A stretch of 64,000 nucleotides of DNA, taken from positions 9,417,363 through 9,481,362 of the forward strand of contig NC_064542.1 in the NCBI RefSeq assembly GCF_023856365.1, written 5' to 3'. How positions within the stretch are numbered: position 1 is the stretch's first letter; the number at the start of each line of letters is the position of its first letter. Below, piece after piece: positions 1 to 9,850 of this stretch. Origin of the DNA: Brienomyrus brachyistius (lineage: Eukaryota; Chordata; Actinopteri; Osteoglossiformes; Mormyridae). Made by a program: the position numbers and the translations under genes. The notes beneath the pieces are model-generated. The model made no database searches. It was not told the DNA's origin and was given only the letters and a program-made list of their open reading frames with translations.

Positions 1-194
1 GTATGTTAACTACATATCTTCTGCTTTCTTCAGTCACCATACTGTAAGTTAACTACATATCTTCTGCTTTCTTCAGTCACCATACTGTAAGTTAACTACA
101 TATCTTCTGCTTTCTTCAGTCACCATACTGTATGTTAACTATATATCTTCTGCTTTCTTCAGTCACCATACTGTATGTTAACTGCATATCTTTT
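1..194. repeat. 43-bp tandem repeat array (about 4.5 copies)
   Basis: The unit begins GTAAGTTAACTACATATC and recurs at positions 1, 44, 87, 130 and 173. The first four units are nearly identical, differing mainly at the fourth base (A/T), and the fifth decays after about 20 bases. The array starts at the window edge, so it probably continues upstream. No coding potential was seen. Confidence 0.93.
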
Positions 195-433
195 CTAGCT
201 GTACGGTTTATTCCTATTTTAAAAGAAAGTACTCATATTTTTGCAAATATTTAAACTTTGTGTTTTTTTTGCTATCTTTAGTTTACACAAGTTTGGGACC
301 GGGTACATTATACATATTTTATACAGGCTGACTGTGCTTGTGGAGCAGATTTTGTAAGAAGACCAAAAACCTTTACAGACATATTGGAGAACAATGAAAC
401 AGAAGAAGTATATGAAAAAAAACTGTTTATTTG

Positions 434-655
434 CCAGGAGTTGACCTCCAACTGACGGTGCCTAATAATTAATACGTAAGTGACTCTTATTGAACAGTAT
501 TACCCGATTAGGCATCATTCTCAATTCAACATGGGTAGACAGGATGAAAGAGAATTTGTGTATGTGTATGAACTGAAGAGCATGGAGGTCAGTAAAAATC
601 GGTGTGCTGTCCACCCACATCCATTTGCCAGTGAAAGTATGACCTGATGAACACG
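434..655. repeat. Dispersed repeat of unknown family, copy 1
   Basis: This segment is closely similar to 25736-25960 in the same orientation. The last 100 bases or so, around TGGAGGTCAGTAAAAATCGG, are almost identical between the copies, while the central part carries small indels. Similarity stops abruptly on both sides. No terminal inverted repeat or poly(A) tail is evident, and I do not recognise the family. Confidence 0.75.
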
Positions 656-680
656 GTATAGATACCATACTGTGTGTGTG

Positions 681-958
681 TGTCACGCCCGTCTTTTCCG
701 ATCCTCGTGTGTGCCACGCCCCCTGATTATCCACGTGTGCTTCCCTGATCGTACCCAGCTGTGTCTGATTATTTTTGCCCAGTCTTGTCTATTTCAGTCC
801 GTGTCTTGCCCTGGTTTCTTGTCCGTCATTGATGTTAGGTATTGTCAGTCGATGTCCCGGTCTCCCTCTAGCCTTCTTCCCTTGATTAAATCCCCGTTTA
901 CCCCAACTTTTGCCTCCTTGCCTGCTTCCTGCCCGCTTGCCTGCCCGTGCACAATATG
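681..958 (+). mobile_element. LTR-like fragment, possibly a solo LTR
   Basis: The segment starts TGTCACGCCC and is pyrimidine-rich, with phrases such as CACGCCCCCTGATTA and GATTAAATCCCCGTTT that I associate with LTRs of fish Ty3/gypsy elements. The 5' TG start and the polyadenylation-like ATTAAA near 885 fit an LTR. No matching partner LTR, primer-binding site or coding region lies next to it. The assignment rests on resemblance only and the 3' end is approximate. Confidence 0.4.
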
Positions 959-2111
959 CACAAATGTACACAGTACTGTATATATTTAATATTGTAGTTG
1001 AAACTGTACTGGAAGTCAATGGAATGTGACTAAGGAATAAGAAAAAAACTGTGGACTACCAGCAGCAGCGATTGTCGTAAAAAAGCAGGCTTCCTGTTCT
1101 TAGAGACGTCTTTGTTGTGCGACTGTCAATTTGTGTAAAAGTAGGGGCAGAGCTTGCAGTGCGCTGAATGTTTTATGACTGTGGTTCTGTGTTACCCTTT
1201 GTTCAATTCATGCTCTGAGCCAGTTAAGCAGAAGTTCACTCTGCTGCTCTGCACTGATTTCAAAACAAAAAGCAGGCTAAGAATAAATATACTTACTTGA
1301 AGAATCAGCTGTCTATACAGAAAAGTATTTAACGATGCTTAGAAGTCCGATACAATAAAAGCAGAAAATCTCACTTTATTTTTTTTTTTCAATTAATACA
1401 TTTTAAAAGTATCCTGTAGAGTAGCCGATATATTATGAAGAAAAATTGACATGGTATACGCTCTTGTCAGAGACAATATTATAACTGTTCGTTTATGGTG
1501 GTGTCAATGAAAATCAGCAAGTGCTTCAAATATGCAACTGAGATTTTGGTGCATCTTAAAAGTATGCAAACAGTGTGAGACTGGTGCTGGTACGAATATG
1601 GAGACATACGTTAGAAACGTGTACAACGAGAAAAGAGTTTCAGATGTTTGTCAAGAAGTGAAACTGGAACTAAAGTCTCATAATGAAACATATGCTGCCC
1701 TTTCAAAATATTTATAATGTTCGGTCATGACAGATTTTCAAAGAGACTGATTTTAGGAGAAAATCAATTACACTCGTACTTGTTACAAAACTGTTTCAAG
1801 GATAACATTAGGTAATTCTACATTAGTTTGTTATATTTCTACGTTCAGAAGATCTGAAGTTCAGCTCAGATATATTTTGCCCAGGGAAGTAAAACTCTTT
1901 TCTATTCCTTATGCATTTTCTCTTGAGATTTGTGGGCATCAGTTTGATTGACAGGTGTTTGATTATTCATCAAAGCCCCGGCACCCTATTCCCAGTGCCT
2001 CCCTCTGTAGATGGTTGCTGGCTAGAAACAAACTGTGTCGATACCCCTTGTGCTTTCCTTTCACCATTGCACCTTTGCAATTATGTTGCAGTTTGCCGTA
2101 GTGTGTTTCAG
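959..2111. other. No recognisable feature
   Basis: AT-rich sequence with a poly(T) run near 1377-1390. A 61-codon open frame at 1532-1717 has no recognisable motif and no splice context. I see no gene here. Confidence 0.6.
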
Positions 2112-2240
2112 GTGACGTGGTGGTTCAGTGGGTGATGCTGTGACCCGCCCGCATCCAAGACAGGGGGCTTTGTTGTTATCTCTGGCGGAGTTCACATGCT
2201 CTTGCTGTGCTGCGTGTGGCCTGCAAAGGACTCGCATGTA
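2112..2240 (+). mobile_element. Degenerate SINE-like fragment
   Basis: GTGGTGGTTCAGTGGGTGATG resembles the tRNA-like head of the SINEs found elsewhere in the window, and a later stretch resembles their GTTTGCATGTTCTCC core. The alignment is broken and no target duplication is visible. Confidence 0.3.
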
Positions 2241-2394
2241 CAGCGGACGGTTCATAAAGCATCGCTTTTTTTCTATCGCTACTGCACCTCTTAGCGTGTG
2301 TAATATTTTCTTAATTATATTGCTGAAACGTGCAATATTTTCATATTTATTTCGAAACTGAATGGTAGGGAGAGGAATAGCTGTAAAGTAGCAG

Positions 2395-2627
2395 CTCATT
2401 TATTTAAACACCAACTTTATGTCATATTTAGTTTCACACTGTATTTTATTTATGTTTTATATTCTGTTTATTTTATGTCCCATTCACCTTATTTTTTTTT
2501 GTATTTTGTATCCTTCCTGTATTTCCAACAAGAATAGTCTTCCAGTTTCACTGTACCTTCTGCAGTGACAATAAAGGCATTCATTCATTCATTCATTCAT
2601 TCATTCATTCATTCATTCATTCATTCA
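2395..2627 (+). mobile_element. Non-LTR retrotransposon 3' end with (ATTC)n tail
   Basis: A T-rich 3'-UTR-like stretch ends in GTGACAATAAAGGC followed by a (ATTC)n tail at 2578-2627. An AATAAA next to a short tandem tail is typical of the 3' termini of L2/CR1-type LINEs in fish. No coding part is retained. Confidence 0.6.
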
Positions 2628-3354
2628 AAGGTTTGGCAGGAGTTTGCTGGCAGACGGAAATGTGTGAAACAATTTGGTCAGCTGAGTAAGTCAGAAGGGT
2701 AATTTGTTTTATTTCCATTTCCCTCTGACATTCACAGTATTAAAGAACAGAACACAAAGACAAGAATTACGGTAGGGGGCTGGGCTGGGCTGGGGGTGAG
2801 TGTTACAGATGTATGTTTTTTTTTTATGGAGCTGGGCAGTACTTTTCATTCTTACAGATATTTCTTTGTTTGCTATTTGTTTGGTTGCCTAAAATACAGA
2901 ATTACTCCTAAATTTGCCTTAGGTAAAGTCCATCCATCTACACATTTTCCGTGATGGATTTATGAAGCAGGGAGGTAAAGCGGCAAAGGATGCAAATGCA
3001 GAGTTAAGTGTACATCCAGCTTTTCTTTCCAGGAAACAGGCTGCTAAGCCACATTTACTGCAAATAACTCAGCTGGCCACTGGAGACCATACTGTACAGC
3101 ACCACCACAAAATGTCAACGTATGACTCTCATGAATCTTTCCGTATGTTCTAACAGGAATAAATTAACTCACTTGTTTTCATAAATCACTTATTATTTTT
3201 AATGTTTTACCAGATTTGTACTGCTGTATACTCAATTACTTATTGTGATTGAACTGAAAAATGTTTGTCTATAAATTTCCCATAGAGTATTATTGTGTCT
3301 GTGTATTTGCGTGTGTGTGTATTGTGTGTGCGTGTGTATGTGTGTGTGTGCATG
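2628..3354. other. Mostly unique sequence with a TG-rich tract
   Basis: No gene is recognised. A short CCATCCATCTACACATTTTCC near 2931 resembles the reverse of the (ATGG)n SINE tail. A degenerate (TG)n tract lies at 3297-3356. Confidence 0.5.
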
Positions 3355-3487
3355 CGTGCACTGGCATCCTGTCCAAGGTGTACCCCAACCTTGTGGAACA
3401 GGTTTCAGGCTACACTGTAGGTCAGACCAAGATAGGCAGTTACCAGAAGGATGGATGGATGGATGGATGGATGGATGGATGGATGGA
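3355..3487 (+). mobile_element. Degraded SINE/L2-type 3' tail with (GGAT)n
   Basis: CATCCTGTCCAAGGTGTACC followed by a decayed middle and a (GGAT)n run at 3447-3487 matches the 3' part of fish SINE/L2 sequences. The tRNA-like head is missing, so this is a 5'-truncated copy. Confidence 0.6.
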
Positions 3488-3557
3488 AAAGTTTTGGAGA
3501 AGTTCAGGATCTATAACATGTTCAATGTCAACATGCATAACCACTGATGAACTAAAT

Positions 3558-3877
3558 CAGTGATTCCCAACCGGGGGTACGCGTACCCCTAGTGGTACGC
3601 GAGCACATTACAGGGGGTACGTGGAAAAAAATTTTATATTTAATTTCCCTGATGATGGGTAAATATTATCAGCCATTCCATTAGCTGTGCCCTGGTATAG
3701 AAAGAAAATCTATCTGGGATGTGTTGCTTAATGAATAACAAACCCAGCTTTTATCAATGAAAAGAGCAAAAAAAGACATAAACTATTGAATCATCAACAC
3801 ATTTGACAAAGGGGGTACTTGTGGTATGAGAAAATCTCTCAGGGGGTACACAATTCAAAAAAGGTTGGGAAACACTG
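3558..3877. mobile_element. hAT-type non-autonomous element (320 bp)
   Basis: The ends are CAGTGATTCCCAACC and GGTTGGGAAACACTG, inverted repeats with one mismatch in 15. They are flanked by a perfect 8-bp target duplication AACTAAAT at 3550-3557 and 3878-3885. An 8-bp duplication and CAGTG ends are hallmarks of hAT transposons. The interior repeats the motif GGGGGTAC and has no transposase reading frame. Confidence 0.92.
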
Positions 3878-4075
3878 AACTAAATGACTTGTGTGGACAG
3901 ATACAAAGTGATGTATAAATATGTAAATTTATGTTGTATTATTGATTTGTCACTATAAATCTGTATACAACACTATGTCTTTTTGAACATATATGAACAG
4001 TCGGGCCTGGTATTCCCCCCTTTGCTAGAAACAGGCCCTTGAAGGGGTTTCCTGTAAATATCACTTTCTTATTTA

Positions 4076-4436
4076 TCCATCCATCCATCCATTTTCCAAA
4101 CCGCTTATCCTATTGGGTCGCGGGGGGTCTGGAGCCTATCCCGGAATCAATGGGCACGAGGCAGGGAACAACCCAGGATGGGGGGCCAGCCCATCGCAGG
4201 GCACACTCACACACTATTCACTCACACATGCACACCTATGGGCAATTCAGCAACTCCAATTAGCCTCAGCATGTTTTTGGACTGTGGGGGGAAACCGGAG
4301 TACCCGGAGGAAACCCCACGACGACACGGGGAGAACATGCAAACTCCACACACATGTGACCCAGGCGGAGACTCGAACCCGGGTCCCAGAAGTGTGAGGC
4401 GACAGTGCTAACCACTGCACCACCATGCCGCCCCCT
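4076..4436 (-). mobile_element. tRNA-headed SINE, full-length copy
   Basis: Read on the minus strand this is GGGGCGGCATGGTGGTGCAG, then an A-box-like and a B-box-like stretch, then a core containing GAGTTTGCATGTTCTCCCC, and a 3' tail ending TTTGGAAAATGGATGGATGG. A perfect 13-bp target duplication ACTTTCTTATTTA flanks it at 4063-4075 and 4437-4449. Several open frames across it are only the SINE read in different frames. The L2-like tail suggests mobilisation by a partner LINE. Confidence 0.93.
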
Positions 4437-4847
4437 ACTTTCTTATTTAAACTGAGAGAATTTTTTTTTTGCAATTTCTCCATGCAGAATTCATTTAACT
4501 CTGCGATTTTGGGGAGAATTCTTGCATTCTGGCTTAATTCTCTTTTTCAGTTGTATTAAGACGTAGATTTCCTTGGTTTGTATCTTTCTGGTTGTTCTTA
4601 TGTTAAAAGATGTTGAACGATGAATATTGAATACTGAATTCATTGTAGTTGCTATGAAGGCAAGTTGGCTGGGCACTGAAGCTTGCAAAGCCACAACTAA
4701 GCTTCACAGCTGGTAAGCGGTTTTCTTTTGTTTTTCTTTTTCAAACATGGTATCTGGAACTGTGCCTGAACAACTCCACCTTTGACTCATCACATTGTTC
4801 CAACAGCGTCGTTCCTCATGCTGCTGTTTAATGTCAAACTCCAATCT

Positions 4848-5264
4848 TCAGTTGATGTTCTTTTCTGAGAGCAGATGCTTCTTTCCTGCTGACCTCCCAT
4901 GTAGTTTAAATGTGTGCAGCCTCTTTCTTATGTTTGATTCAGGCATTTTCACATATACTACGGCAAGAGCTGCCTTGATGACACCCAGGGGTTCTTTGAC
5001 TCCTCCTGAGTCCTCTTTCACTCGTCCTTTGACTCCTCCTGAGTCCTCTTTCACTCGTCCTTTGGCTCCTCCTGAATTTGGTGGGATGACCTGGCCCAGA
5101 CAGATTGCCATTGCTCTGACTACTTCTCCATTTGAAGATTGTTTTAGGAACAGTGGAGAGGATGTTTTCCTATAGCCTGAAGATAATTCATTCCTATAAT
5201 GCCTTCTCAGACTTGCAGTATAAGCATCAACAACCTTTCTGTGGGCTGCTTTGGGTCCTGACAT
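4848..5264 (-). CDS. Unrecognised open reading frame, probably not a gene
   Basis: An ATG at 5262-5264 opens a frame of about 138 codons on the minus strand; the frame is open upstream to 5333 with no earlier ATG. The product is lysine- and serine-rich and contains two copies of an 11-residue repeat (GGVKGRVKEDS) produced by the 33-bp tandem repeat at 4995-5081. I see no known domain, signal peptide or membrane segment. No splice signals or promoter could be argued. It may be a transposon-derived relic or a chance open frame; it is listed because it is one of the few long frames not explained by a recognised repeat. Confidence 0.13.
   Translation of the reverse strand: MSGPKAAHRKVVDAYTASLRRHYRNELSSGYRKTSSPLFLKQSSNGEVVRAMAICLGQVIPPNSGGAKGRVKEDSGGVKGRVKEDSGGVKEPLGVIKAALAVVYVKMPESNIRKRLHTFKLHGRSAGKKHLLSEKNIN
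4995..5081. repeat. 33-bp tandem repeat (about 2.6 copies)
   Basis: The unit TTTGACTCCTCCTGAGTCCT plus 13 further bases occurs at 4995-5027 and, identically, at 5028-5060, with a partial diverged third copy to 5081. Its length is a multiple of three, so it leaves surrounding frames open. Confidence 0.93.
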
Positions 5265-5333
5265 GATGGTACCATGTACCTTAATGGTTATTACCAAACT
5301 CGACCAGCTGTTTATTAAAGCTGTGACTGTCAC

Positions 5334-6911
5334 AGATACTGTCCAGTAATGGCCTAATCATTTATACTTGACTTGGTACATTTCATTAGAATTTCTAGTT
5401 TTAACATAACTAGTGATAAATGTATATTTATTATATTACTTTTTCCGCACAGGAATTTGGAATGTGTGTTTATTTAAATGGTATTAATGTTATGCTCAAG
5501 TGTTTTTCAATTTTATAGTATCAGTATTGTTGAAAAAACATTTTTCTGTCCAGGTATGTTGAAAAAGACGTTTTTCCAAGACTGTACTTTCTCATGGCAC
5601 TTAACAAATTATTTAAAATCTGCCCAAATGTGTGATGTTCTCACATACTGAAAGGCATCCATTTCAGACTGACAAAATATTGTCACTAATTTCATGTTTT
5701 TTTTTATGAGAATTCAAAATGTATTAACAAATTGTATCAGTTTATCACTTGATTAGACTAAATATTAAAAAGAGATTAATAAAATGTAGATGCTGCTGAC
5801 ACACCCTGAGCTGCAAGTTATGTTCTACATTAAGCAAATTGTTTTACACACAGAATCCCATGAAATATGACAATCAATAGGCAAGTACGGATATTGTGTA
5901 AAGCTGACAGCATTTAATGCCACAGAATGTATGTATGAAGAATCACTGGTCAAATTGTGGTTATTTCTGTCATACCTGAATTTGTTCAGTTCTGCAGGTT
6001 TTGTTACTACTGATAGGTAATTAATTGTCAATTTCACAGAAATAATTCAGTATCTTACCTAGTAAAACAAATTTGTCTTCTATCATAATATGATCCTAAC
6101 ATAAAAATCAAATTAAATTTTTTACAAAAGTTAAAAGAATTATGCTGTCATAATGTCAGTGACAGAAAGCAATTAAAGCTTGGGAATGATAGCAATTTAA
6201 GTCAATATAAATAGCACTTCTAGATAAGTACTGGGTGTATTCAAAAGCTACCCTGATCTTTTATAAAAAGGAGAAAATTCACCTATAATTACATGCTAAA
6301 CAACTGTGATTGCACCAAGATGTAAAGGAAGGATGTTTATGGACAATGCACACGAATATTCATCTATTCATTATCCTAACTAAACACTAGGGAGCAATTG
6401 AGTTACTTTAGAGTGTAACATTATTGCTATTGTCCATTATGGGGATGTAATGTAATGTTATCATTATTATCAATCTTATGAATGTAGCAGTCACCACGTA
6501 GTTACCTTGGCAGATCATAACAGAAATCATAGTATTCACATGATAGCAGATTTCTATCTAATCTTAGCTGTAAGCGAATATTTTGTGGATTGTCATCTTT
6601 TCTATAAGTCTGTGCTGTAGTGAAGTATTCTGGACTGCGTGTAGAGCTATGCTTCAGTGAGAGAGCAACGGGCATTATCAGTTACCAGCAAACCGAGCGG
6701 AAATTGATGAACGACATGTCTTGAAAGGACGTGACTGAAGTTTGCTGAGACGAGATCCCCCAAATAGATTTAGGGGATCACATGTCAGCAGTAGACATAG
6801 ATACACTCACTGTAGCAGTAGGATGTGTGTCAGATAGAAATTTTATCTAGCTTCCTGGAGGAGTTCATTTTTATTTCCTGCATTCTGATACACTGATAGA
6901 TGAAAGTCACC
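5334..6911. other. No recognisable feature
   Basis: AT-rich sequence without tandem repeats, transposon ends or convincing coding frames. Confidence 0.55.
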
Positions 6912-7002
6912 ATGGAAGAAATCATGGCTGAAGCCAAATGGAAGAAATCATGGCTGAAGCCAAATGGAAGAAATCATGGCTGAAGCCAAATGGAAGACAT
7001 CA
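6912..7002. repeat. 26-bp tandem repeat (3.5 copies)
   Basis: The unit ATGGAAGAAATCATGGCTGA plus AGCCAA is repeated without change at 6912, 6938 and 6964, followed by a half copy. Perfect identity suggests recent slippage or duplication. Confidence 0.94.
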
Positions 7003-7688
7003 ATTTTCCCCTGGTAAACAAATGGCAATATAACGCAAATTCCTGCACTAAATTCAGCTCAATTTAACTAAGCTGCACGGCTAGTTAAAGAAAATAAAAT
7101 CAGCTTCGCCAGTGTATCTGCAATCATTTTGTGGGCATCAGTGTTCAATTCATGTACACCTGCTATTGACAAAATGGGAAAAAAATAAAGCATGCAAATG
7201 AGCCCAGAATTTTATTAGTAAAGGCCAAATTCAGTTCAAAGCCTTTCATGTGGAGGGATGCGCTTTGCTATATTCTCTATCTTTGACATGGCATGATCTT
7301 CACGATCAAGTTGATGGACTGTATACAGACAATTGTCACCTTAAGAAGCAGGTATACTCAATAAACTGGACACTAAGTGTAGTTGCTTTAACATAGAATT
7401 TTTTTAATCAGATTTTCTTCTGTACAGTATATACATTCGGAACAAATTTCAGATGTGTTTCGGAGGCTAATAGAAAGATATTCACTTATGAGGCTTTAGC
7501 ATTTTAATGCAAAGTCTGGTCCTATAAACAGTGGATCACGTGGCTGCAACTGAATATATGCAACATAGAGAGAGGGTCAAGAGGAATGCACAGTCAAGGC
7601 AATTTAGAGGGTGGTGTGATTGTTGGTGAAGGACTTGGTGGTTTCAGCATTTCAGAAGCAGCTACCTTCCTACGATTTGGAAGCACTT

Positions 7689-7904
7689 CACTGTCAGGAA
7701 AATGACCAATTTGTACCTTTGAGGCTACAATTGTCACTGCAGTTGTACCCTCAAGAGTATGCTAATTATACCCTAGCTGTAGGTAAATGTGCCTCTTAAG
7801 GTACAGAAATGAAGGAACATTTTTGTACCATTGGGGGTACATACATTTCGTTTGTACATTGGGGAACAAAGCTGTACCAGGACTGTACCCCTTTTCTGAC
7901 AGTG
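7689..7904 (-). mobile_element. Miniature inverted-repeat element, CACTGTCAGAAA family, copy A
   Basis: The ends are CACTGTCAGGAAAA and TTTTCTGACAGTG. The interior is rich in GGTAC/GTACC motifs and has no coding frame of note. It is the same family as 8094-8299 in reverse orientation. The superfamily is not settled because no clear target duplication was seen. Confidence 0.8.
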
Positions 7905-8093
7905 TACAGTGTCTAACGTTTACAGATGATGGTACGATAAACAAAAGAAAAACATTCAGCCAGATGCAGCTGTGTTGATGCGAACACCTCGTTAATGAGA
8001 GACGGCAGCGGAGAATGGCCAGACATGAGAGACATACAGCAGACATCTACAGCAAGGCTTCTCTGACTAACCTTGTCTAGCACTGAAGAATTG

Positions 8094-8299
8094 CACTGTC
8101 AGAAAACAGCATACAGCCCTACTGCAATTTGGTTTCCCAAGGTACAAGCAATAATAATATACCCCTAATGCACCCCCAATGGTATAAAAAATCCATTTCT
8201 GTACCTACGGCTGGGGTGCAATTGGCAGATCTTTGAAGGTACAGCCCCAGTGACAAATAATTGTATCGTCAAAGGTACAAATTACTACTTTCTGACATT
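8094..8299 (+). mobile_element. Miniature inverted-repeat element, CACTGTCAGAAA family, copy B
   Basis: Starts CACTGTCAGAAAAC and ends with ACTTTCTGACATT, sharing with copy A the internal phrases ACCCCCAATGGTA and AAAGGTACAAATT. It is more diverged than copy A at its right end. It lies 190 bp from copy A in the opposite orientation. Confidence 0.75.
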
Positions 8300-8689
8300 A
8301 TGGAGAAAAAAATGGGTCCTACCTGGTACTAGCTAGATATGTATAATCTTCCAGATGCTCATTCTGGTCCCAGCTTACAGTTCTATTTTTTTCTCCCTCA
8401 AATAAATAAGCTTGATTGTACGTAGTAGGGTTGCCAAACATCTCCAATTTTGTTTGGGGATTCTGCATGTTTTCCCGTGTTTTTGTGTACGATGTGGATT
8501 TTGTGTGGGTACTTTGGTCTCCTTTTGCAGTACAAAGACATAGTGTTGATAACTGGCGCCTTTAATTATGCATGCCAAATTATGGACTAGCAGAAGTGTA
8601 CTCCTGCTTTTGCATAGTATAACTAGATGAAAAAATGGATGAAATGTATATCGCTGTCTGTCTTTTCATGTGCTACAGTACCACCACTA

Positions 8690-8898
8690 CTTCAATTTTG
8701 ATGTGATTTTCTCAAAATAAAATAGGCCCCAGATACATAATATTCTTGGGAGGTTTGAAAAAAAAAAACATAAAATACTTTTATAGTTACTGTGTTCACA
8801 AGCTCAAGTGTCCCTGCAGCCACTATTTCCATTGTTTACTGCTACCAAGCACTGCTGTTTCAGTTTTGGTGTGATTTGTCTACAGTGAAATCAGTTGT
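8690..8898 (+). repeat. Modular 150-170-bp repeat, locus 1 left part
   Basis: Recurring phrases include TTCAATTTTGGTGTGATTTG, TGTTCACAAGCTCAAGTGTC and TTTGCTGCCACTAAGC-like stretches in a fixed order. The same ordered modules occur at 9460-9700, 39585-40040 and 47085-47400. The right edge here is cut by the inverted-repeat element at 8899-9459. I do not know a family name. Confidence 0.7.
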
Positions 8899-9459
8899 AG
8901 ATCTATGACGTTATTTTCCTGCCTAATTTCAAGAGCGCCACTGTTAAATCTGAGAGCAGGATTTCACATTCACTTGCACAAAACATGTCTGACGTCTGCG
9001 ATCAAAAAAGACAAAATCTGAGAGCAAAAAGGAGAAATCCAAGCACAAGAGATCAACAGCATTCACAAACGTGTGTAATTTGTGACGCATCTAGTTTTTC
9101 GCAAAAGCAAAGTAATTCAGTGTACAAATCTTTGCTGCTTTTGACCAATCAGCCGTGTTTACAGACATATGGTAGTAAATGTGGGGTATGTACCTTTTGA
9201 GAACGAGCAGATGAAAGCCTGAAAGCAAACAACACTGCTAGATTTGCGAGAGCACAAGTTGAGCACATGCACCTTTCACAAGCAAGAGAAGCATCAATTT
9301 TGTACATAAGCAGCATATTTGAATGAATGCTTTGACAGATTTATGCTGAAGCGAAGCAAATTTGAGTGAGACACATTTTGTATGAGTGAATGTAAAATCC
9401 TGCCCTCAGATTAAAAAGTGGCACTCTTGACAGGTAGGGAAATAACACCATATAGATCT
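8899..9459. mobile_element. Long-terminal-inverted-repeat element (about 560 bp)
   Basis: The left arm (about 8899-8990) and right arm (about 9365-9459) are inverted repeats of roughly 90 bp. Shared phrases are CTCTTGA/TCAAGAG, GCCACT and AATCTGAGRGCAGGATTT on the left against their complements on the right. The interior contains a 71-codon open frame (8985-9200) with no recognised domain. It separates two parts of the modular repeat, suggesting insertion into it. Confidence 0.75.
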
Positions 9460-9700
9460 TCATCCATATATTGTTTATGTGAACCGATCATATGGTCCAT
9501 CAGATACTTTTTGAGTTATCACATTCACAAAGTTAAATGTCTTGTGCAGTCACCCTCTCCTTTGCTGCCACTAAGTCGCACCACTTCAATTTTGCTGCGA
9601 TTTGTATCAAATTCGATCAGTTCCAGATTTTCACACAGAACATTGCATCTGCAAAGTTTGAAAAAGATTCATAAAATGGATTTTGAGTTTTCATGTTCAC
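9460..9700 (+). repeat. Modular 150-170-bp repeat, locus 1 right part
   Basis: Contains CATCAGATACTTTTTGAGTT, TTTGCTGCCACTAAG, CTTCAATTTTGCTGCGATTT and CATCTGCAAAGTTTGAAA in the same order as the other loci. An open frame at 9418-9798 runs through it but also through the adjacent SINE fragment and is not credible. Confidence 0.75.
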
Positions 9701-9725
9701 AAGTTCAACATAGTATATACCTCAT

Positions 9726-9850
9726 ATTAGGATGCTGTATCTGTGATTGGAAGGTCACTGGCTCAAATCCCATGGTCAACAGTTGGTCCAGGGACTGACT
9801 GACCCTGCTTTCCCATCTGTAAACTGCTTTGCATAAAAGCATATGATGAA
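9726..9850 (+). mobile_element. SINE fragment with tRNA-like B box
   Basis: GGTCACTGGCTCAAATCCCA is a B-box-like stretch, followed by CTCCAGGGACTGACTGACCC-like sequence and GCTTTGCATAAAAGCATATG. The last part matches the common fish SINE ending (GGATAAAAGCGTCTGCTAAA type). The 5' end is degraded. Confidence 0.6.

Noticed and set aside
3261..3563. Cys-rich small proteins
   Set aside because: The cysteines come from a TGTGTG tract and the WMDG repeats from (GGAT)n.
4039..4483. Several overlapping short open frames on both strands
   Set aside because: They are the SINE at 4076-4436 read in different frames; the same peptides recur at every SINE copy.
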